From assembly GCF_000406165.1 (NCBI RefSeq), contig NZ_CM001977.1:4225788-4261953 (forward strand): DNA of 36,166 nt, given 5' to 3'. The position numbers and the translations under genes were made by a program. Below, one piece after another: positions 1 to 8,203 of the stretch (positions are counted from its first letter, which is position 1; each line of letters begins with the position of its first letter). The notes beneath the pieces are model-generated. The model saw nothing but the letters and a program-made list of their open reading frames with translations. It did not search any database and was not told where the DNA came from. This DNA comes from Dickeya zeae NCPPB 2538 (GTDB lineage: Bacteria; Pseudomonadota; Gammaproteobacteria; Enterobacterales; Enterobacteriaceae).

Positions 1-7
1 TGCGGGT

Positions 8-40
8 CGCATATATTATGCTTTCCCGACAAGAAGTCAA
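8..40 (-). promoter_or_regulatory. rRNA operon P2 promoter
   Basis: Read on the minus strand, a -35 TTGACT (35-40) is followed after 16 nt by a -10-like TAATAT (13-18) and a G+C-rich GCGACCCGC stretch. Its place about 75 nt downstream of a canonical rrn P1 and next to murI matches P2 of the rrn operon that follows murI in enterobacteria. The rRNA gene itself would begin left of position 1. Confidence 0.75.
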
Positions 41-100
41 GCGGTATGCGCCTGATTTCTTACTGAAACCGCGCTGGCGTTTCGCCGTTGCCGTGTCAGT

Positions 101-160
101 GGAGGCGCATTATAGGGAGTTATTCCGGCCTGACAAGCACTAATTTCAAAAACAATCCCG
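101..160 (-). promoter_or_regulatory. rRNA operon P1 promoter with UP-like region
   Basis: Minus strand: -35 TTGTCA (131-136), 16-nt spacer, perfect -10 TATAAT (109-114), then the discriminator GCGCCTCC that is the hallmark of stringently controlled rrn P1 promoters. An A+T-rich stretch upstream of the -35 (about 140-160) could be an UP element. The block is nearly identical to the E. coli rrn P1 core as I remember it. P1 fires leftward, out of the window. Confidence 0.9.
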
Positions 161-172
161 ACCGCTCAATAT

Positions 173-1045
173 TCACTCATTCACTGTGTTTAATGGCAGT
201 TTTTCGAGTGAATGGAAGCCATAACGGCGTAGAACTGGCCAAAGCGCCGCCACTTTGGGTGTGATCGACAAACAATAAGCCAGGTTTTTCTCCGTCGAAC
301 ATTTAGGGTTATCTAAATGTTCTATCAGCCATACGGTTCTACGCGCAATTGCCGAGCCAGAATCAACCAACCTTGTACCATCAGGTAGTACCTGCTGCAG
401 TTCCTCGGTCAATAACGGGAAATGCGTGCACCCTAATACAACCGTGTCCGGCGGCTCAGGCAACTTCAGCCACGGACGCAGAATTTTGCGCAGTGCATCT
501 TCAGATACCGACTCACCCTGTAATTTCGCCTCGGCAAACTCAACCAACTCCGCAGAACCCAATAGCAAAATCTGGCAGTCATGAGCAAAACGCGAAATCA
601 GTTCATGAGTATAAGAGCGCTGGACCGTTGCCCGGGTTGCCAATAGGCCGACTACACCGTTTCGAGTGAGCTTTGCGGCAGGTTTAACTGCCGGGACTAC
701 CCCAACGACCGGGAAATCAAAACGTGTACGCAATGCGGGCAGTGAAATCGTGCTGGCAGTATTACAGGCAATAATCACCAGAGATAATGGATGCTGCTTC
801 TCCACCGCTTCGACGATAGAGAGCACTCGTTCGATAATGAATTGCTCAGGCTTTTCCCCATAGGGAAAAGCCTCATTATCGAATGCATAAATATAATGTA
901 AGTCCGGCAGCAATTTGCGAACTTCATCATAAACGGACAAACCGCCCACCCCGGAATCAAACACCAGGACCGTCGGGCGGTTGGGTAAATCAGAAACTAT
1001 AGCTTCCGGTGAGATAATATTCTCGCCCTGCAGTTCGGTAGCCAT
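173..1045 (-). CDS. murI: Glutamate racemase MurI
   Basis: Converts L-glutamate to D-glutamate for peptidoglycan precursors in the cytoplasm. Both catalytic cysteine motifs of the Asp/Glu racemase fold are present: ACNTAS in the N-terminal half and GCTHFPLL in the C-terminal half, after an N-terminal FDSGVGGLSV loop. I chose the ATG at 1045 (290 aa, MATELQGE...), which aligns with the E. coli N-terminus (285 aa). An upstream in-frame start at 1069 would add eight residues. The start lies inside the 3' end of btuB, giving a 56-nt overlap like the one known in E. coli, so translation is probably coupled to btuB. The gene ends 37 nt before the -35 of rrn P1. Confidence 0.95.
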   Translation of the reverse strand: MATELQGENIISPEAIVSDLPNRPTVLVFDSGVGGLSVYDEVRKLLPDLHYIYAFDNEAFPYGEKPEQFIIERVLSIVEAVEKQHPLSLVIIACNTASTISLPALRTRFDFPVVGVVPAVKPAAKLTRNGVVGLLATRATVQRSYTHELISRFAHDCQILLLGSAELVEFAEAKLQGESVSEDALRKILRPWLKLPEPPDTVVLGCTHFPLLTEELQQVLPDGTRLVDSGSAIARRTVWLIEHLDNPKCSTEKNLAYCLSITPKVAALWPVLRRYGFHSLEKLPLNTVNE

Positions 1046-2876
1046 ATACCGTCTCATAATTCTTATCAAACAGGTTGGCTATTCTAGCACGAACTGTCAG
1101 ATGTGAGGTGACAGGATATGATGCCGCGATATCCCACAAACTCACCCCAGCCAGCTTCACCCTCTCTGCTGGCGTGGTATTGAAGTTCTGGTCATAACGT
1201 TCCCCCAGATAGTGATAAGTGACCGTCCAGTCCAGATCGTTGAATTGCCAGTCCAAATCATATTTAAATTGCTGTCTGGCGCGTCGGGTCAATATTTGGT
1301 TGGTATCGAGATCGCGTGGGTCCAAATAATCGTACGACAATTTATGTGACACAAAGCCAGTATCAAATGATGCTGTCGCTTCAACGCCCTGTAGGCGGGC
1401 ACGACCGACATTCACATTTGCGAAAGTTGGCGCACTGCCGCTCTGGATTAAATTATCCACATCGTTACGATATGCTGACACATGCCAGTTCACTGGCCCC
1501 GTCAAACCTTCAATGCCACCTTCCCACTGCTTACTTTCTTCAGGCTTAAGGTTAGCATTTCCAGAAAACGATCCGTAAAGCTGGCCGATGGTTGGTGCTT
1601 TGTAGCCCGTTCCATAAGATGCCAGCAAACGATAACCATCAACGAACTCCCATGCGGCACTGCTTTGCCAGGTGGTATGTTGACCAAACTGGGAACTGTC
1701 ATCGCTGCGTAGAGCCCCTTCAAGGGTTACCGGGCCGAATGCCTGTAACGCGGTGGTATAAATACCGGTATTGCGGAGCTCATAACCATTAGCGATAAAG
1801 TTTGTGCCAGGTTCAGTGGTTTGTTTCTGCCAGTCAACACCCGCCCCGATATTGCCCTTTCCTACCTGAACACTGTTGCTCCACTGAACGTTGTACTGTT
1901 GGATATCATCCAGCGTGGCAGAAATATCAGAAATACCAAAACGTGGGTCATAGTTATAGTCTTTGCTATGGCTATAACTGGTAATCAGTTGAGATGACCA
2001 CATATCCTGGTGGTAACGGAGTCCGCCATCCCAGGATTGGCTATAGAGCTGCCGGGTATCAGGAAAGGCCTCCGGCCGATTGAAACTGGCTGTCCCATCG
2101 TACGCCGTCCTATTATCAAAGCCGTATCCGCGAACAAACCCGCTGACATTCTCGCTGAACTGATGTTCGACATTTCCGTATACCGTTTTGCTCATGAAAC
2201 CATCGCGATCAGGCTGGGCGGGGTCTCCAAACGAATCGGGCAGATTGGCGACAACATCAAACCCTCTGGTATAGGTGTAATTCCCGGCAAAGGTTGCCAG
2301 CGTATTCGCGCCCAATTGCTGCTGGGTGGAGGCGTCATAAGACTGATAACCATTGGAGCCGATGCCCGTGGAAAGGGTCGTGCCTTTTTTCTCGCGGGTG
2401 GTGATGATATTCACCACGCCGCCAATCGCATCCGAGCCGTAAACGGCTGAGCGTGACCCGCGGATATATTCCACTTTCTGAACCAGGGAAATCGGGATTT
2501 GGCTGATATCGGAAGAGCCGCTGACACCAGCCTGATTAAGCCGCACGCCATCAATCAATATCAATACATGGCTTGATGAAGCGCCACGAATAAATAATCC
2601 ACTCTGCTGCCCTAGACCACCGCTCTGGTAGAGATCTACCCCCGGCAACCGGCGCATAACGTCGGTCAGGCTTTTTGACTGCCAGCGGTCAATATCATCA
2701 CGCGTCACTACCGTCGTGGGGGCCAACACGGTGGAAATCGGTTGGGGGAAACGGTTGGCGGTCACCACCATTGCATCACTATTGCTGTCTTGTTGTGTGT
2801 TGTCGCTACCCTGCGCCCACCCCGAAAAAGCCGTGGCTACCGTCGCCGCCAGCATCGTTATTTTTTTATTAAGCAT
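990..2876 (-). CDS. btuB: Vitamin B12 outer membrane receptor BtuB
   Basis: TonB-dependent outer membrane transporter for cobalamin. From the start at 2876 (628 aa; E. coli 614) it has a signal peptide (MLNKKITML then a hydrophobic stretch, cleavage likely after WAQ), a TonB box within DAMVVTANRF, a plug domain with RLPGVDLYQSGG and IRGAS motifs and IDGVRLNQ, then a 22-strand barrel ending in a terminal Phe (GSYSF) as expected for BAM recognition. The frame stays open to 3008, but that stretch is riboswitch RNA and the conserved signal peptide begins at 2876. The 3' end overlaps murI by 56 nt. Expression is likely shut off by adenosylcobalamin through the upstream riboswitch. Confidence 0.95.
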   Translation of the reverse strand: MLNKKITMLAATVATAFSGWAQGSDNTQQDSNSDAMVVTANRFPQPISTVLAPTTVVTRDDIDRWQSKSLTDVMRRLPGVDLYQSGGLGQQSGLFIRGASSSHVLILIDGVRLNQAGVSGSSDISQIPISLVQKVEYIRGSRSAVYGSDAIGGVVNIITTREKKGTTLSTGIGSNGYQSYDASTQQQLGANTLATFAGNYTYTRGFDVVANLPDSFGDPAQPDRDGFMSKTVYGNVEHQFSENVSGFVRGYGFDNRTAYDGTASFNRPEAFPDTRQLYSQSWDGGLRYHQDMWSSQLITSYSHSKDYNYDPRFGISDISATLDDIQQYNVQWSNSVQVGKGNIGAGVDWQKQTTEPGTNFIANGYELRNTGIYTTALQAFGPVTLEGALRSDDSSQFGQHTTWQSSAAWEFVDGYRLLASYGTGYKAPTIGQLYGSFSGNANLKPEESKQWEGGIEGLTGPVNWHVSAYRNDVDNLIQSGSAPTFANVNVGRARLQGVEATASFDTGFVSHKLSYDYLDPRDLDTNQILTRRARQQFKYDLDWQFNDLDWTVTYHYLGERYDQNFNTTPAERVKLAGVSLWDIAASYPVTSHLTVRARIANLFDKNYETVYGYRTAGREYYLTGSYSF

Positions 2877-2894
2877 GTTAAGAAGCATCCAAAC

Positions 2895-3145
2895 TGAATT
2901 GGCAGGATGCCGCATCCTCACGATCGATAGCACGCGATGACCATGAAATAGTGCGACGTATTCCGGCAGGTCTTCGGGCTTGGGTGCAGCCATTAACTGG
3001 CGCGGCAACGATGACTTCCCATCCGTCAGGACAGTGTCTATACCTATTATCGTTGCCCATTCCCATTACCGCTGCGCGTCAGCTCCAGATTCACACTGGA
3101 TTCCCTTTTCACTTGCGAGGCAAGACCGGATGCTCATGCTACGAT
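2895..3145 (-). promoter_or_regulatory. Adenosylcobalamin riboswitch of btuB
   Basis: On the minus strand the leader carries the landmarks of the enterobacterial btuB element: a 5' stretch GCATCCGGTCTTGCC (3119-3133), the conserved block GGGAATCCAGTGTGAATCTGG, then CTGACGCGCAGCGGTAA, a GGGAAGTCATCGTTGCC segment, and the B12 box AAGCCCGAAGACCTGCCGG near 2963-2981. After the box comes an expression platform with a GC-rich hairpin near 2895-2945. Its position directly upstream of btuB supports translational control by cobalamin. Outer limits are approximate. Confidence 0.93.
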
Positions 3146-3202
3146 CGAGGCAGGTAGATGTCTAGACTTCCATTTTTAGATAAGCGAATCCGTACAGCAA
3201 GA

Positions 3203-3238
3203 CTGGACATCCCCTCCGGATGCCCTACAATCGCGCCC
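3203..3238 (+). promoter_or_regulatory. trmA promoter with rRNA-P1-like discriminator
   Basis: A -10 hexamer TACAAT (3226-3231) is preceded after 16 nt by a weak -35 CTGGAC (3204-3209) and followed by the G+C-rich run CGCGCCC. The same kind of discriminator is seen in the rrn P1 at the left edge. In E. coli trmA has an rRNA-P1-like, stringently regulated promoter, so the arrangement fits. The start site is inferred. Confidence 0.6.
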
Positions 3239-3296
3239 TGACAGCTATCTGTCACGTAGCAATATTATTCCAGCCGTTTTTTCAGATGAGACCATC

Positions 3297-4400
3297 ATGA
3301 CGCCAGAGATTCTGCCCATCGACCAATATGACGCCCAACTTGAAGAAAAAACCGGGCGTCTTGGTGCCATGATGGTGCCATTCGATGCGCCGGCACCGGT
3401 TGTATTCCGTTCGCCGGTCAGTCACTACCGGATGCGGGCAGAGTTTCGGATCTGGCATGATGGCGACGATCTCTACCACATTATGTTTGATCAGCAGACC
3501 AAACAACGGATCAGGGTCGATCAGTTTCCGGCTGCCAGCGAGCTGATTAACCGCCTGATGCCCGAGCTGCTTAACGCACTACGCGCCGAACCGGTGCTAC
3601 GGCGCAAACTGTTCCAGATTGATTATCTCTCCACGCTAAGTGGCGAGATCGCCGTATCCTTGCTTTACCACAAAGCACTGGATGCCGAGTGGCAACAACA
3701 AGCTCGCCTCTTGTGCGATGGACTACGCGCACAGGGTTTTGCTCTACAGTTGATTGGTCGCGCAACGAAAACCAAAATTTGTCTGGACCGGGATTACGTG
3801 GATGAATGTCTGCCGGTCGCAGGCCGACAGATGATTTATCGTCAGGTGGAAAATAGCTTCACCCAGCCTAACGCCATGATGAATATTCAGATGCTGGAAT
3901 GGGCGTTATCCGTCACGCAAGGCGCAACAGGCGATTTGCTGGAGTTATATTGCGGCAACGGCAATTTCTCACTGGCGCTGGCGCGCAATTTTGAGCGGGT
4001 GCTGGCAACGGAGATAGCCAAACCGTCAGTCGCGGCAGCGCAATATAATATTGCCGCCAACCAGATTGATAACGTGCAGATTATTCGCATGGCGGCAGAA
4101 GAATTCACCCAGGCTATGACAGGGGTACGCCAGTTCAATCGTTTGCAAGGCATCGACCTGACGAGCTATCGCTGTGAAACGATTTTTGTCGACCCACCAC
4201 GCAGCGGCCTGGATAACGAGACCGTAAAACTGGTACAGGCATACCCACGCATTCTCTATATTTCCTGCAACCCGGAAACCCTGTGTGCCAATCTGGAAAC
4301 ACTGAGTCAAACGCACCAGATAAGCCAGTTAGCGCTGTTTGACCAGTTCCCTTATACCCATCACATGGAATGTGGCGTGTTACTGGAAAAACGCCAGTAA
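3297..4400 (+). CDS. trmA: tRNA (uracil-54-C5)-methyltransferase TrmA
   Basis: SAM-dependent enzyme that makes ribothymidine (m5U54) in the T-loop of tRNAs. The 367-aa protein matches the E. coli length almost exactly. Visible motifs are the SAM-binding LYCGNGNFSLALA (about residues 215-227), FVDPPRSGL, and YISCNPETL with the nucleophile Cys324; the general base Glu358 sits in HHMECGVLL at the C-terminus. The ATG at 3297 follows the promoter at 3203-3238. It is divergent from btuB and converges on yijD with only 39 nt between stop codons. Confidence 0.97.
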   Translation: MTPEILPIDQYDAQLEEKTGRLGAMMVPFDAPAPVVFRSPVSHYRMRAEFRIWHDGDDLYHIMFDQQTKQRIRVDQFPAASELINRLMPELLNALRAEPVLRRKLFQIDYLSTLSGEIAVSLLYHKALDAEWQQQARLLCDGLRAQGFALQLIGRATKTKICLDRDYVDECLPVAGRQMIYRQVENSFTQPNAMMNIQMLEWALSVTQGATGDLLELYCGNGNFSLALARNFERVLATEIAKPSVAAAQYNIAANQIDNVQIIRMAAEEFTQAMTGVRQFNRLQGIDLTSYRCETIFVDPPRSGLDNETVKLVQAYPRILYISCNPETLCANLETLSQTHQISQLALFDQFPYTHHMECGVLLEKRQ

Positions 4401-4439
4401 CACGACCTGTAGTAGGCAAAACTCAGCAGGTAAAGCGAG

Positions 4440-4814
4440 TTAAGGCGTATTGATGTCATTACTGTCGGGCTTGCGGGCCCGCAGTTTGACGACCAGCCAC
4501 AGCGCCAGCACGACGCAAAGGATGGACGGCACAAAATTGGAACCTATCTGCGGGTACTCGGCTCGTACAATGGCGCTGTAAAGCAACAAACCGAACAGGA
4601 AACAGCTCGCCGCCAAAAGTGGCGTGCCTTTGGGCATAGCATGATGCATATAACGCTGATGCAGGCAGTAAACCGACAGCACCAGCGCTATCAACGGAAA
4701 AATGGAAAACGGCACGATAGAACTGAACACGGCGATAAAGGAACCGTTCGCGGACAAACCAGCGACCACCGCCAGCACCAACGTACTTTTCTCTGAATTT
4801 ATCTGCTCTGTCAT
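4440..4814 (-). CDS. yijD: Inner membrane protein YijD (DUF1422 family)
   Basis: A 124-aa hydrophobic protein with about four predicted transmembrane segments: two in residues 11-50 (LVLAVVAGL, FPLIALVLSVYCL) and two in 64-111 (LLAASCFLFGLLLYS, ILCVVLALWLVV). It matches E. coli YijD in sequence character, length and place. It lies 21 nt downstream of fabR on the same strand, so the two are probably co-transcribed, as in E. coli. The function is unknown; the link to FabR suggests a role connected with membrane lipids, but that is inference from position only. Confidence 0.88.
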   Translation of the reverse strand: MTEQINSEKSTLVLAVVAGLSANGSFIAVFSSIVPFSIFPLIALVLSVYCLHQRYMHHAMPKGTPLLAASCFLFGLLLYSAIVRAEYPQIGSNFVPSILCVVLALWLVVKLRARKPDSNDINTP

Positions 4815-4835
4815 GACATGTCCTCTGATTATCCC

Positions 4836-5468
4836 TCAGGGTAGGTAAACACCCTTGCCCTGCTCTTTGCGATACCAGTAATAGGCGCCTTTGGCAATCA
4901 TGCGCAATTGCAACACCAACCGTTCTTCCAATTGACGCCGTTGTTCAAGATCCACATCCAGCGCTTCGGCACCCGCGCTGAATACGATAGTCACCATCGC
5001 TTCTGACTGTGCTTCGGCGAAGCTGCGTGGAATATGATTTTCGACTTCAAGATAGTCGGCCAGTTCAGCGATAAAATGTTGAATTTCGCGTGCCACGGCA
5101 GCACGGAACGCGGCTGACGTACCGGAGCGTTCCCGCAGGAGCAGCCGGAACGCATTGGGATTGTCGCCAATGAACTCCATAAATGTGGAAACAGACGTTC
5201 TGATCACACTACCGCCGCTTCTGACAATGCGCTGACGAGCCTGCCGCATCAGTTGACGCAGCATCAGCCCGCTCTCATCCACCATGGTCAGCCCCAATTC
5301 ATCGACATCGCGAAAATGGCGATAAAACGACGTCGGGGCAATGCCCGCTTCACGAGCCACCTCACGCAAACTCAGGCTGGCGAAACTGCGTTCAGCGCTT
5401 AACTGGCTAAAAGCAGCCTCAATCAGGGAACGGCGAGTTCGTTCTTTTTGTTGTGCTCTGACACCCAT
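4836..5468 (-). CDS. fabR: TetR-family repressor of unsaturated fatty acid synthesis FabR
   Basis: Represses fabA/fabB-type genes in response to the acyl-thioester pool. From the start at 5468 (210 aa) it begins MGVRAQQKERTRRSL, with a TetR helix-turn-helix at about residues 25-50 (LSLREVAREAGIAPTSFYRHF) followed by a helical ligand/dimerisation domain. A start six codons upstream (5486) is open in frame; I prefer 5468 because the conserved MGVRAQQKERTRR motif begins there. It is divergent from sthA across about 200 nt and leads the fabR-yijD unit. Confidence 0.93.
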   Translation of the reverse strand: MGVRAQQKERTRRSLIEAAFSQLSAERSFASLSLREVAREAGIAPTSFYRHFRDVDELGLTMVDESGLMLRQLMRQARQRIVRSGGSVIRTSVSTFMEFIGDNPNAFRLLLRERSGTSAAFRAAVAREIQHFIAELADYLEVENHIPRSFAEAQSEAMVTIVFSAGAEALDVDLEQRRQLEERLVLQLRMIAKGAYYWYRKEQGKGVYLP

Positions 5469-5667
5469 TATCCTGCCTGCAGTCATCGGCTCTCCTTACG
5501 TCAAGGACAGCACTATAACAACTTTACTTGCTACATACTGCGCCAAAGTTTGTCATAGTAAAAATGTGATCCTGGGTTTCCATACAAATATCAGGGATGA
5601 TTGGGTTATCATTCCGACGATGTTACAATAGCGTTAGTAACTTGTATAAAAACAGGTGGTTCCTACC

Positions 5668-7074
5668 ATGTCCATACAACAGCAATACGATTACGATGCC
5701 ATCGTGATTGGTTCAGGTCCGGGTGGTGAGGGGGCGGCCATGGGGCTCGCCAAACAAGGGGCGAAAGTTGCCGTGATAGAGCGGCATTACAATGTCGGCG
5801 GTGGCTGTACCCACTGGGGCACCATCCCGTCTAAATCCCTGCGACACGCCGTCAGCCGTATCATCGAATTCAATCAAAACCCTCTGTATAGCGACAACGC
5901 CCGCGTCATCAGTTCCTCGTTCTCCGACATCCTGCGCCATGCTGACAGCGTTATTGGCCAGCAAACCCGTATGCGTCAGGGCTTCTACGAACGCAATCAC
6001 TGCGAAATATTTTCTGGTGAAGCGCGGTTTATCGATGCGCATACCATCGCGGTGTATTACCCGGATGACACTCACGACACGCTGACCGCCGCGAATATCA
6101 TTATCGCTACCGGTTCACGCCCTTATCATCCCGCCAGTGTGGATTTCGATCATCCCCACATCTACGACAGCGATTCCATTCTCGATCTGGATTATGAACC
6201 CAAGCATGTAATCATCTATGGTGCAGGGGTTATCGGCTGTGAATACGCCTCGATATTCCGGGGATTAAACGTCAAAGTTGACCTGGTCAATACCCGTGAT
6301 CGTCTGCTGGCGTTTCTCGACCAGGAGATGTCCGACGCCCTGTCCTACCATTTCTGGAATAGCGGCATCGTCATTCGTCATAACGAGGAATTCGAGCGTA
6401 TCGAAGGGCTGGATGATGGCGTCATCATTCACCTGAAATCTGGCAAAAAAATGAAAGCAGACTGCCTGCTTTATGCCAACGGGCGTACCGGCAACACCGA
6501 AAACCTGGGGCTGGACACTATCGGGCTGGAAACCGACAGTCGTGGTCAGTTGAAGGTCAACAGCATGTACCAGACGGCTCAGGCTCATATCTACGCCGTG
6601 GGTGACGTGATTGGCTACCCCAGTCTGGCATCGGCCGCCTATGATCAGGGCCGCATCGCGGCGCAAGCCATTACCAAAGGCGAGGCTATCGCTCACCTGA
6701 TTGAGGACATTCCTACCGGTATTTATACCATTCCAGAGATCAGCTCCGTCGGTAAAACCGAGCAGGAACTGACGGCGATGAAAGTGCCGTATGAAGTGGG
6801 CCGAGCGCAGTTCAAACACCTGGCGCGGGCACAAATTGTGGGCATGAATGTCGGCAGTCTGAAAATTCTGTTCCACCGCGATACCAAGCAGATTCTCGGC
6901 ATCCACTGCTTTGGCGAGCGGGCGGCCGAAATCATTCACATCGGTCAGGCAATTATGGAGCAGAAAGGGGAAGGCAACACGATAGAGTACTTCGTGAATA
7001 CCACCTTTAACTACCCGACCATGGCGGAAGCCTATCGGGTCGCAGCGTTAAACGGCTTAAACCGGTTATTTTGA
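5668..7074 (+). CDS. sthA: Soluble pyridine nucleotide transhydrogenase SthA
   Basis: FAD-dependent cytosolic enzyme that moves hydride between NADPH and NAD+, mainly draining excess NADPH. The 468-aa protein shows an N-terminal FAD Rossmann motif (IVIGSGPGGEG, about residues 11-21), GGGCTHWGTIPSK near residue 47 where one redox cysteine of the disulfide reductase family is replaced by Thr (normal for SthA), a second NAD(P)-binding motif YGAGVIGCEYAS, and a conserved C-terminal dimerisation domain ending LNGLNRLF. The ATG at 5668 has an AGGTGG Shine-Dalgarno sequence 8 nt upstream; a GTG at 5656 overlaps that site and is less likely. The stop codon lies in the loop of a terminator shared with oxyR. 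Confidence 0.97.
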   Translation: MSIQQQYDYDAIVIGSGPGGEGAAMGLAKQGAKVAVIERHYNVGGGCTHWGTIPSKSLRHAVSRIIEFNQNPLYSDNARVISSSFSDILRHADSVIGQQTRMRQGFYERNHCEIFSGEARFIDAHTIAVYYPDDTHDTLTAANIIIATGSRPYHPASVDFDHPHIYDSDSILDLDYEPKHVIIYGAGVIGCEYASIFRGLNVKVDLVNTRDRLLAFLDQEMSDALSYHFWNSGIVIRHNEEFERIEGLDDGVIIHLKSGKKMKADCLLYANGRTGNTENLGLDTIGLETDSRGQLKVNSMYQTAQAHIYAVGDVIGYPSLASAAYDQGRIAAQAITKGEAIAHLIEDIPTGIYTIPEISSVGKTEQELTAMKVPYEVGRAQFKHLARAQIVGMNVGSLKILFHRDTKQILGIHCFGERAAEIIHIGQAIMEQKGEGNTIEYFVNTTFNYPTMAEAYRVAALNGLNRLF

Positions 7075-7086
7075 TAACCGGTTTTT
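7060..7086. terminator. Bidirectional terminator embedded in the sthA 3' end
   Basis: Perfect 10-bp inverted repeat AACCGGTTAT (7060-7069) and ATAACCGGTT (7074-7083) with loop TTTG, followed by a T tract on the plus strand. The last sthA codons form the left arm and the TGA stop sits in the loop. oxyR converges from the right, so it may serve both genes; the plus direction has the better T tract. Confidence 0.8.
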
Positions 7087-7123
7087 ACTCAGGCTGGAAA
7101 CGCGGAACCTGGCTACTGGCTGA

Positions 7124-8041
7124 TTAGGCCGACTGTTGCGCCAGTTGCTCCATGTGGAGTTGCATGTGCTCACGCACCGACTCAGCCAGTTGTTCATAAC
7201 GGCCGCGTAGCGGCGAGCCTGGACGGTACACCAGTGCGATGGTGCGTTTGGGCTCCGGCTTGTAGCAAGGCAGGTAGCATACGCCATCGCGTATCCGCTC
7301 CTGCGGCACCGCCAGCGAGGGCAGTAACGTAATACCGCTGCCCGCCGCTACCATATTGCGCAGCGTCTCCAGACTGGTGGCCCGGAAATGGGTATCCTCA
7401 TCTGCACCGGCCTGAAAACAGAAGCCCATCGCCTGATCGCGCAGGCAGTGCCCATCTTCCAGCATCAGCAGTTTTTCACCCGACAAATCTGACATCGCCA
7501 CCCGCTCGCGATTCGCCCAAGGGTGATCCTGATAAATCGCCAGCTTCATCGGCTCATCAAACAACGGCACTTCGATAAAGGCTTCCGACTCTTTCACCAT
7601 CGCCAAAATAGCGCAATCCAGCTTGCCGCTGTCGAGCTGTGCCAGCAATTGGTGTGTCTGAGCTTCATGCAAATACATTTCCAGCTTCGGGAAAGTACGG
7701 TGTAGCATCGGGATAATCTGGGGCAACAGATAAGGACCGACAGTCGGGATCAGGCCGATATGCAGCGGGCCGGACATGGTTTCCCCCTGCTGGCTAGCCA
7801 TTTCTTTTAGCACTTTCACTTCACGCAGCACCGTTCTGGCTTGTTCCACCAGCAACAGCCCCGCCTGAGTAAACAGCACTTTGCGACTGGTTCTCTCCAG
7901 CAACATCACCCCCAGTTCGTCTTCCAACTTACGAATCTGGCCACTGAGTGTGGGCTGGCTGACATGGCAAGAATCTGCTGCGCGTCGAAAATGGCGATGC
8001 TCCGCCAGCGCCACCAGATACTCTAAATCCCGAATATTCAT
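7124..8041 (-). CDS. oxyR: Hydrogen-peroxide sensing regulator OxyR
   Basis: LysR-family activator of the peroxide regulon. The 305-aa protein has the N-terminal winged helix-turn-helix (residues 1-60, with FRRAADSCHVSQPTLSGQI) and a periplasmic-binding-protein-like sensor domain. The two redox cysteines are at positions 199 and 208 (GHCLRDQAMGFC), the same numbers as in E. coli, so disulfide switching should be intact. Most unusually for a close E. coli relative, the divergent neighbour is a Prx-Grx fusion gene rather than oxyS. The 162-nt intergenic region has several GATAG/CTATC elements that could form an OxyR operator and allow autoregulation. Confidence 0.97.
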   Translation of the reverse strand: MNIRDLEYLVALAEHRHFRRAADSCHVSQPTLSGQIRKLEDELGVMLLERTSRKVLFTQAGLLLVEQARTVLREVKVLKEMASQQGETMSGPLHIGLIPTVGPYLLPQIIPMLHRTFPKLEMYLHEAQTHQLLAQLDSGKLDCAILAMVKESEAFIEVPLFDEPMKLAIYQDHPWANRERVAMSDLSGEKLLMLEDGHCLRDQAMGFCFQAGADEDTHFRATSLETLRNMVAAGSGITLLPSLAVPQERIRDGVCYLPCYKPEPKRTIALVYRPGSPLRGRYEQLAESVREHMQLHMEQLAQQSA

Positions 8042-8061
8042 GCCCTGATTCCCCTAAACAT

Positions 8062-8121
8062 GATAGTCCCTAGCGATAGATAGGATAGCAATGAACGATT
8101 AGTCCTATCAACATTTAATAG
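8062..8121. promoter_or_regulatory. Candidate OxyR operator between oxyR and the Prx-Grx gene
   Basis: OxyR sites are built from four ATAG/CTAT-type elements spaced about one helical turn apart. Here GATAG occurs at 8062, 8075, 8079 and 8084, CTATC at 8105, and ATAG at 8118. No single register fits the full consensus well, so the exact site is not assigned. The location between oxyR and a peroxide-scavenging gene makes an operator likely. Confidence 0.4.
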
Positions 8122-8203
8122 TGAATAATATCCCTCACGAACCGAGTCCTGCTCAGCAATGGATTCAGCCAGACAGAACTTTTCGACCAGTAGAGACGAC
8201 AAT

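Noticed and set aside
1..172. 16S rRNA or tRNA gene at the left edge
   Set aside because: Only the P1 and P2 promoters are inside the window; the rRNA would start to the left.
2877..3008. N-terminal extension of BtuB
   Set aside because: The stretch is the riboswitch; the signal peptide begins at 2876.
6265..6939. 224-codon open frame opposite sthA
   Set aside because: Antisense shadow of sthA with low-complexity residue use.
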